The translations under genes were made by a program, and so were the position numbers. From the NCBI GenBank assembly GCA_040752295.1, contig JBFMFE010000119.1:1-28526 (forward strand): DNA of 28,526 bases. The letters are read 5' to 3'. The notes beneath the pieces were generated by a model, which saw only the letters and a program-made list of their open reading frames with translations, was not told where the DNA came from and searched no databases. The stretch is from JBFMFE01 sp040752295. GTDB lineage: Bacteria > UBP15 > UBA6099 > JBFMBQ01. Below are positions 23,037-28,526 of the stretch, piece by piece. How positions within the stretch are numbered: position 1 is the first letter of the stretch; each line of letters opens with the position of its first letter.

Positions 23037-24455
23037 CTATGTCTGAGTTCGCTCACCTTTCGGCGAAACGACGCCGCCCGCTCCCCGTTCGTCCGCGGCG
23101 GCACCTGCAAGACTGAGGTTCCTCATGAGGTACTGCGCGAAGGAGTCGTTTTTGACCATTGGATTGCCGAGGTAGAACGCGGCTTCCTTCCCCCTCCCGG
23201 ACAGCTTCAGCAGTTCCCCCACAACGAGACAGATTGACGGCAGAAGCCGGTGGTTCTTCGGCTTTGCGAAAAAACCCCTGAAAACCTTGACCCCCTCCTC
23301 GTACCTCCCGCTCCGCATAAACCACTGACGCAGCGCGAAAAGGTTCTCGACCGTCGGCTCGCGGTTCACCTTCTCGACCAGGCGCCGCATCTCGACGGGG
23401 TGTCCGCTCGCCTCTTCGGGTCGGGACCCCTCGCCCGCGTGCGTTTCGGGGGCGGAGACCCGTCCGGCGTCCAGCGCCTCCGCCGCGCGCGCATCCACGG
23501 CCGCCCCTGTTCCGGCGGGAACAATGTCCCCCGTCACCGGCGAGTCTGCTTTTCCCATCTGATGCGGTGCCGCCGCAGTTCCTGCGGGAACCATATCCCC
23601 CGGCGGCTTCATCCCACCCGTCCCCCACGTCGCGTCAGCCGCAGCCTCCTTCCCGCCGCCCCGCTCAGCTTCGCCCCCGCCCGCCTTCCCGTCTCTCAAG
23701 GCGAGTTCCGCCCTCGCCACCCGCGTCTCGCGTTCAAGCGCCTCTTTCTCTTTTTCCATTTTCTTCAGCGCAAGTTCAAAAGCCCCGATCTCCTCGCGCA
23801 CCTTTTCTTCCCTCTCCACGGAGAGTTTTCTCAGAACATCGTAGCGCATTTTCATCCGTTCAACCTCGGTCTTCAGTTCCTCGTTGTCGCGCATAAGGTC
23901 GGCTATTTTGGCGAGCAGGACCCGAGCGTCGCCGGCGCAGCCGGGACGGCTTTCGCCCCCCGCAGGCTTAACTGCGCTTCCCGGTTCGGGCGCGGCGGTT
24001 TCGCCAGCGATCGCCGTTTCAGGGGCGCCGGGTTTGACGCCGGATGGCTCGTACCCGCATGCCGCCCCGTACGGCAAAGCCTCCGCGGAATCGGGGTCCG
24101 CGTTCAATTCATGCGCCATCTGGAGCAGCGGGTGGGGACGGTCATCGTCGTCGCTCGTGACCTCAAACCTCCCCGGCGATGACCGCGCCAGACCCTTCAT
24201 TATCGCCGCGAGACGGTAGTCGTCCATTTCCTTTCTTATGCTCGCTATCTGAAGCTGGTAGGACCTTATGAGCGCTTCGCATTGCCTTACGCGCGCCTTG
24301 AGCGCGCGCGTAACGGCTGAAGCTTCCGCGGAGGAAGAGAGCGTACCGGCGGTCTTCACCGGTCTTTTTCCTGAAACGCCGGCGTCATCGCGGGATACGA
24401 CCCGCGGGACGGAAATCCTGTTTTTGCGCGGCTTTTTCACCTTTTTTTCTTCCAT
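23037..24455 (-). CDS. Coiled-coil protein with low-complexity middle and TPR-like tail
   Basis: No family is recognised. The 472-residue protein starts with a Lys/Arg-rich region, then a short helical stretch (RALKARVRQCEALIRSYQ). A Glu/Lys coiled coil lies at about 175-255 (LLAKIADLMRDNEELKTEVE...). A Gly/Ala/Pro-rich linker follows, with two copies of a GDxVPAGTxAA motif. The last 120 residues contain helical pairs resembling tetratricopeptide repeats (ENLFALRQWFMRSGRYEEGV). No signal peptide or membrane segment is seen, so it is likely cytoplasmic. The ATG at 24455 is preceded by a weak GGGAT; a TTG two codons upstream is in frame. It is flanked by unrelated genes, so context gives little help. 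Confidence 0.7.
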   Translation of the reverse strand: MEEKKVKKPRKNRISVPRVVSRDDAGVSGKRPVKTAGTLSSSAEASAVTRALKARVRQCEALIRSYQLQIASIRKEMDDYRLAAIMKGLARSSPGRFEVTSDDDDRPHPLLQMAHELNADPDSAEALPYGAACGYEPSGVKPGAPETAIAGETAAPEPGSAVKPAGGESRPGCAGDARVLLAKIADLMRDNEELKTEVERMKMRYDVLRKLSVEREEKVREEIGAFELALKKMEKEKEALERETRVARAELALRDGKAGGGEAERGGGKEAAADATWGTGGMKPPGDMVPAGTAAAPHQMGKADSPVTGDIVPAGTGAAVDARAAEALDAGRVSAPETHAGEGSRPEEASGHPVEMRRLVEKVNREPTVENLFALRQWFMRSGRYEEGVKVFRGFFAKPKNHRLLPSICLVVGELLKLSGRGKEAAFYLGNPMVKNDSFAQYLMRNLSLAGAAADERGAGGVVSPKGERTQT

Positions 24456-24609
24456 TTTCAATCCCGAAGCGCGTTTTACCAGCCCCGTGCCTGTTTCATC
24501 ATACGTGCTGAATTATAGTCAAAAAATAAAGGGATGCCACATCCGGGAACGAAAGACGGGACCGGAAACGGGGCGCCCGGCGCCCCTGTTTAAAAAAATT
24601 TTACGTATC

Positions 24610-24638
24610 TTTACAAATCGGAATCGCGGGGGTATAAT
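24610..24638 (+). promoter_or_regulatory. Strong sigma-70 promoter for the TPR lipoprotein
   Basis: TTTACA (24610-24615) and a perfect TATAAT (24633-24638) are exactly 17 bases apart. Initiation near 24645 gives a leader of about 26 bases. The flanking bases match the promoter at 2754-2781. Confidence 0.82.
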
Positions 24639-24670
24639 TTGCTAATCCAATCAGAGAAAAGGTGCCGATA

Positions 24671-25255
24671 ATGGGCAAGAAATGGGCGATATTACCGTTT
24701 ATCCTGATGATTCCGGTGTTCATGGCGTCGTGCAGCAAAAAGGACGTGGAGTACAGAATCGTTAAAAAAGAAGTCCGCAAAAACCCAGACAGCGCTTCAG
24801 CCCACCGGAACCTCGCGTATTTCTACGACAGGCATAAAATGTGCGAAAAAGCCATCGAAGAATACAAAATAACACTCAAATTGAGACCCGGCGACTTCAT
24901 TTCGCTGAACAACACGGCTCAGTGTTACTACAAGATGGGCAAATACGAGGAAGCGAGGGAGATTTTCGAAAAACTGAAAGAAAAACATGTCAAAAACAGC
25001 GTACTACGCAGCAACCTCGCGATGGTGTACCACAAGCTCGAACGCTACGGCGAAGCCGTCGCCGAATACGAGAAAGCCCTCGAACTGAACCCCAGGAACG
25101 ACTACGCGAAGGAAGGGTACAAGATACTGAAAGAGGAACTCGACCTGAAGAAAATTGACCTCGGAGAGCTGAAGAAGGAAAAAAAGCCGGAAGCCGAAGA
25201 AACGCAGACGGAAGAAAAAGCGCGAGAAAGCGAAGAAGAAGGAGAAAAGGAATAA
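24671..25255 (+). CDS. TPR-repeat lipoprotein
   Basis: The 194-residue protein has a type II signal peptide: charged MGKKW, a hydrophobic run and the lipobox FMASC with C21 as the lipidation site. Three tetratricopeptide repeats follow (about 37-140), such as SAHRNLAYFYDRHKMCEKAI, ISLNNTAQCYYKMGKYEEAR and VLRSNLAMVYHKLERYGEAV. The tail of about 40 residues is Lys/Glu-rich. It is probably anchored in the outer membrane facing the periplasm as an assembly scaffold; the partner is unknown. The ATG at 24671 is preceded by AAAAGG. A GTG three codons upstream is less likely. It is monocistronic, bounded by a strong promoter and terminator. Confidence 0.88.
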   Translation: MGKKWAILPFILMIPVFMASCSKKDVEYRIVKKEVRKNPDSASAHRNLAYFYDRHKMCEKAIEEYKITLKLRPGDFISLNNTAQCYYKMGKYEEAREIFEKLKEKHVKNSVLRSNLAMVYHKLERYGEAVAEYEKALELNPRNDYAKEGYKILKEELDLKKIDLGELKKEKKPEAEETQTEEKARESEEEGEKE

Positions 25256-25257
25256 TC

Positions 25258-25278
25258 CCGGATGAAAATCCGGTTTTG
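25258..25278 (+). terminator. Intrinsic terminator after the TPR lipoprotein
   Basis: CCGGAT (25258-25263) and ATCCGG (25268-25273) form a perfect six-pair stem with a GAAA tetraloop, followed by TTTTGTCTT. It starts 2 bases after the stop codon. Confidence 0.85.
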
Positions 25279-25284
25279 TCTTCC

Positions 25285-25458
25285 TCAGGCGAGAAGGTCC
25301 ACGTTCAAAGCCACCCCAAGACTCTGCAAAACTTGAATCTGCGCCTGTTCCATTTCCTGAAGGCTTTTGAGAAGGAGCGCGAGCTGGGCGTACTGCAGGG
25401 ATAGAGTCCTCGCAAGGGCGGCGGTTGTAACTGCGTTCTGCACTGCTGAAACGTCCAT
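25285..25458 (-). CDS. YjfB-like small motility protein
   Basis: This 57-residue frame starts at ATG 25458 and ends at TGA 25285. The protein begins MDVSAVQNAVTT and continues as a helical, Leu/Gln-rich chain (RTLSLQYAQLALLLKSLQEM), ending in an LQSLGVALNVDLLA tail. Length, start and helical pattern resemble the YjfB family of short putative motility proteins, whose function is not established. GGGGGA lies 7 bases before the ATG. A near-perfect FliA promoter upstream supports real expression and a flagellar link. The assignment to YjfB is from memory of the family pattern and is not certain; the existence of the gene is more secure. Confidence 0.75.
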   Translation of the reverse strand: MDVSAVQNAVTTAALARTLSLQYAQLALLLKSLQEMEQAQIQVLQSLGVALNVDLLA

Positions 25459-25489
25459 TTACATTCCCCCGAAACGTCCTTATTAACAA

Positions 25490-25516
25490 CTATCGGCGCG
25501 GAAGCGGAAAACTTTA
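25490..25516 (-). promoter_or_regulatory. Sigma-28 (FliA) flagellar promoter
   Basis: Read on the - strand, TAAAGTTT (25516-25509), an 11-base spacer and GCCGATAG (25497-25490) match the FliA consensus TAAAGTTT-N11-GCCGATAA at 15 of 16 positions. It lies about 30 bases before the ATG of the 57-residue gene. This marks a late-flagellar gene. Confidence 0.85.
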
Positions 25517-25578
25517 GCTTTTGTTCTAATTTGTACGGATTTTCCGGGGACTGCCGCGCGAGGGGGGGCGAAGTGGCG

Positions 25579-26318
25579 TCAGACCGCAGCCTTCGCGTCC
25601 CGCGCCGAATCGCCGGGCGCCGGGAAAGCGACGGAGGCGATTCCGCGCAGGAACCCCGCCGCGGCGGGCGAGTTAATCCTTTCGAGGGCTTTCGCGATTT
25701 CAGCCCTGAAAAACGGCTCGGAAACGGAGTAGAGCCTTATGAGCGGGACGACCGCCGCCGGACTTGCCGTTTCGCCGAGAGCGCCCACCGCCTCGCGCCT
25801 GACCTCGACGTCCGGGTCTCTCAGCGAGGCGATAATCCACCACAGCGCGCCCCGCTCCCCGCGCTCGGCTAACATGCGGATCGAGTGTATTCTGACGTAC
25901 CTGTTTTGCGAAAACCTGAGGCGGAAGACGAGTTCGTCCGAGGGTACGTGAGGATTGTCCGGCGTCTTTCCGGCGGGCGTAACAATGGGCTGCAGCGTGT
26001 GAGCGCCGGGTCGCGCCGGGGGGACGCCGACCGCGGCGCGGAGACGCTTTTTTCGATTTTCCCTTTCTCTCAAACGGGATTTGAGGAAATTGTACGCTTC
26101 CGCGACCCTCTTGAATTCGAGCTGCCTGCGCGGGTCGCCGGGGCGGAGATCGGGGTGAAGGAGCGCAGCGCGCATGTGAAACGCCCTTTTCAGCTCTCGG
26201 AGAGACGCGTTTTCGGAGACTCCGAGTATTTTACTGTAATCTGCGGCGGAGCGATGGTTCAACGGGCGGCGTCCTCTCAGTTGTTTAAGGAATGCGGTCC
26301 GGCGTCCCCGCCGGCGGG

Positions 26319-26322
<4 letters not shown>
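25579..26322 (-). CDS. J-domain / HEAT-repeat cochaperone
   Basis: From GTG 26322 the protein has 247 residues. The J domain spans about 28-88, with YSKILGVSENASLREL and the essential HPD (56-58) that stimulates Hsp70 ATPase. The C-terminal half (about 140-230) has alpha-helical HEAT-type repeats: VRIHSIRMLAERGERGALW, VEVRREAVGALGETASPA and FRAEIAKALERI. No Gly/Phe region or zinc domain is present, so it is not a canonical DnaJ. The GTG overlaps the TGA of the Hsp70 gene as GTGA, implying translational coupling. A TTG at 26262, preceded by AGAGGA, would remove the first 20 Arg-rich residues and is an alternative. The HEAT part probably selects client proteins. Confidence 0.82.
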
Positions 26323-28037
<1,715 letters not shown>

Positions 28038-28072
28038 GTCAAAACACGCCTTCGCGGCTTTGTTAAAGGTTC

Positions 28073-28108
28073 TTTAACTATAGTTAAATATATTGAGACC
28101 TTTGTCAA
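28073..28108 (-). promoter_or_regulatory. Candidate promoter with a 16-base palindromic operator before hsp70
   Basis: TTTAACTATAGTTAAA (28073-28088) is a perfect palindrome. Read on the - strand a consensus TTGACA lies at 28108-28103, and TATAGT (28082-28077) falls inside the palindrome with a 20-base spacer. The spacer is longer than ideal. It is not a CIRCE element. A repressor bound to the palindrome would block the promoter. Confidence 0.5.
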
Positions 28109-28109
28109 T

Positions 28110-28500
28110 ACATGCTGAAAAATAAAAAAGGGCGTGAAGGTTTTGTTGTTTATGAGGCTGAAAACGCTTGAAAACGGGGGGACTGATTTACGGCCCCCAT
28201 TAGATTAGAGACGAAAGACGGGGGAAGATTTTTTAACAGGATGGACGTGAGCGCCTCCAAAAAATACCCGCATGCCCGCTCATTTTTCTTCAATCCGGGA
28301 TTCCCTTCCAGCGCGGTGGTTTTATTATCGTCGCGTCGAACGCGGCTTTAAGTCCGGAATTCATAAGGAACGCAGCGTACTCAATTCCCAATTCAAACCC
28401 TTATAGGTTATTCTACAGGGTTAAGGGCAATTACAGAAAGGGGTGGAGGGGTCTGTTTTCTTTTTTGGTTCTTTTTTCTTTTAAAGTTGTACAAAAACAG
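28110..28500. other. Gene-free region left of the DnaA-like boxes
   Basis: About 390 bases without a convincing gene. It contains a GGGGG/CCCCC hairpin near 28176-28198 without a T-tract and, toward the right, pyrimidine-rich DNA (about 28452-28481). I saw no promoter or RNA gene I could defend. Its character fits an origin-adjacent spacer. Confidence 0.4.
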
Positions 28501-28507
28501 GGATGTT

Positions 28508-28526
28508 TGTGGAAAAGTTGTGGAAA
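28508..28526 (-). promoter_or_regulatory. Two DnaA-box-like sites at the right edge
   Basis: On the - strand TTTTCCACA (28516-28508) and TTTCCACA (28526-28519, cut by the window end) lie 11 bases apart. Each differs from the TTATCCACA consensus at one position. Pyrimidine-rich DNA lies just left at 28452-28481. This arrangement is typical of the neighbourhood of dnaA or oriC, but two sites alone are weak proof. Confidence 0.4.

Noticed and set aside
24664..24671. GCCGATAA just before the TPR lipoprotein start
   Set aside because: No matching -35 at the right distance and it overlaps the start codon; a much better sigma-70 promoter is present.

Overview
This is a GC-rich bacterial chromosome segment, dense in genes on both strands. 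It appears to come from a Gram-negative (diderm) and probably flagellated bacterium. The diderm call rests on several exported proteins with Sec signal peptides, two predicted outer-membrane beta-barrels ending in aromatic residues, a lipoprotein with a lipobox and a class A penicillin-binding protein. The motility call rests on a near-perfect sigma-28 (FliA) promoter in front of a 57-residue YjfB-like gene, a MotE/MgtE-N-like protein and a sigma-54 promoter. Most cell-envelope genes have no close named relative that I recognise, which suggests an uncultivated lineage, but I cannot name the phylum. No rRNA, tRNA or CRISPR array was seen.

Layout. Positions 1-711 hold no gene: a Z-DNA-prone alternating CG tract, a possible IS21-type end remnant, and a promoter/terminator pair that could bound a small RNA. 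hisC and cmk follow on + (712-2587). Next come two exported acidic proteins on +, a beta-barrel (2858-4279) and a thrombospondin-type-3 calcium-repeat protein (4628-5458), the latter behind a leader with a terminator hairpin. On - lie a B12-binding radical SAM enzyme and an overlapping MotE-like protein (7575-5727). A GAF/degenerate-GGDEF protein (8117-9187, +) has a good sigma-54 promoter. A - strand pair follows: a large metalloprotease/propeller/barrel fusion and a PhnD-like binding protein (13291-9372). Then come trpA and an Mrp-type ATPase (+), PBP1A (-) and a DUF4185-like exported protein (+).

At 19199-20530 sits the most notable gene, a CARF-HEPN protein resembling the Cas02710/TIGR02710 CRISPR-accessory family. 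It has no CRISPR array or other cas gene within the window and is preceded by an AT-rich gap. After it are a FecR-domain protein (+), a second PhnD-like protein with a MoaD/ThiS-like carrier (-), a coiled-coil protein (-), a TPR lipoprotein (+) with a strong sigma-70 promoter, the FliA-controlled small gene (-), and a translationally coupled short-lid Hsp70 plus J-domain/HEAT protein (-). The right edge carries two DnaA-box-like sequences next to pyrimidine/AT-rich DNA, so the window may stop at or near a replication origin or dnaA.

Functionally the window mixes housekeeping genes (His/aromatic and Trp synthesis, CMP kinase, Fe-S maturation, cell wall synthesis) with envelope, motility and signalling genes and one isolated cyclic-oligonucleotide defence effector.
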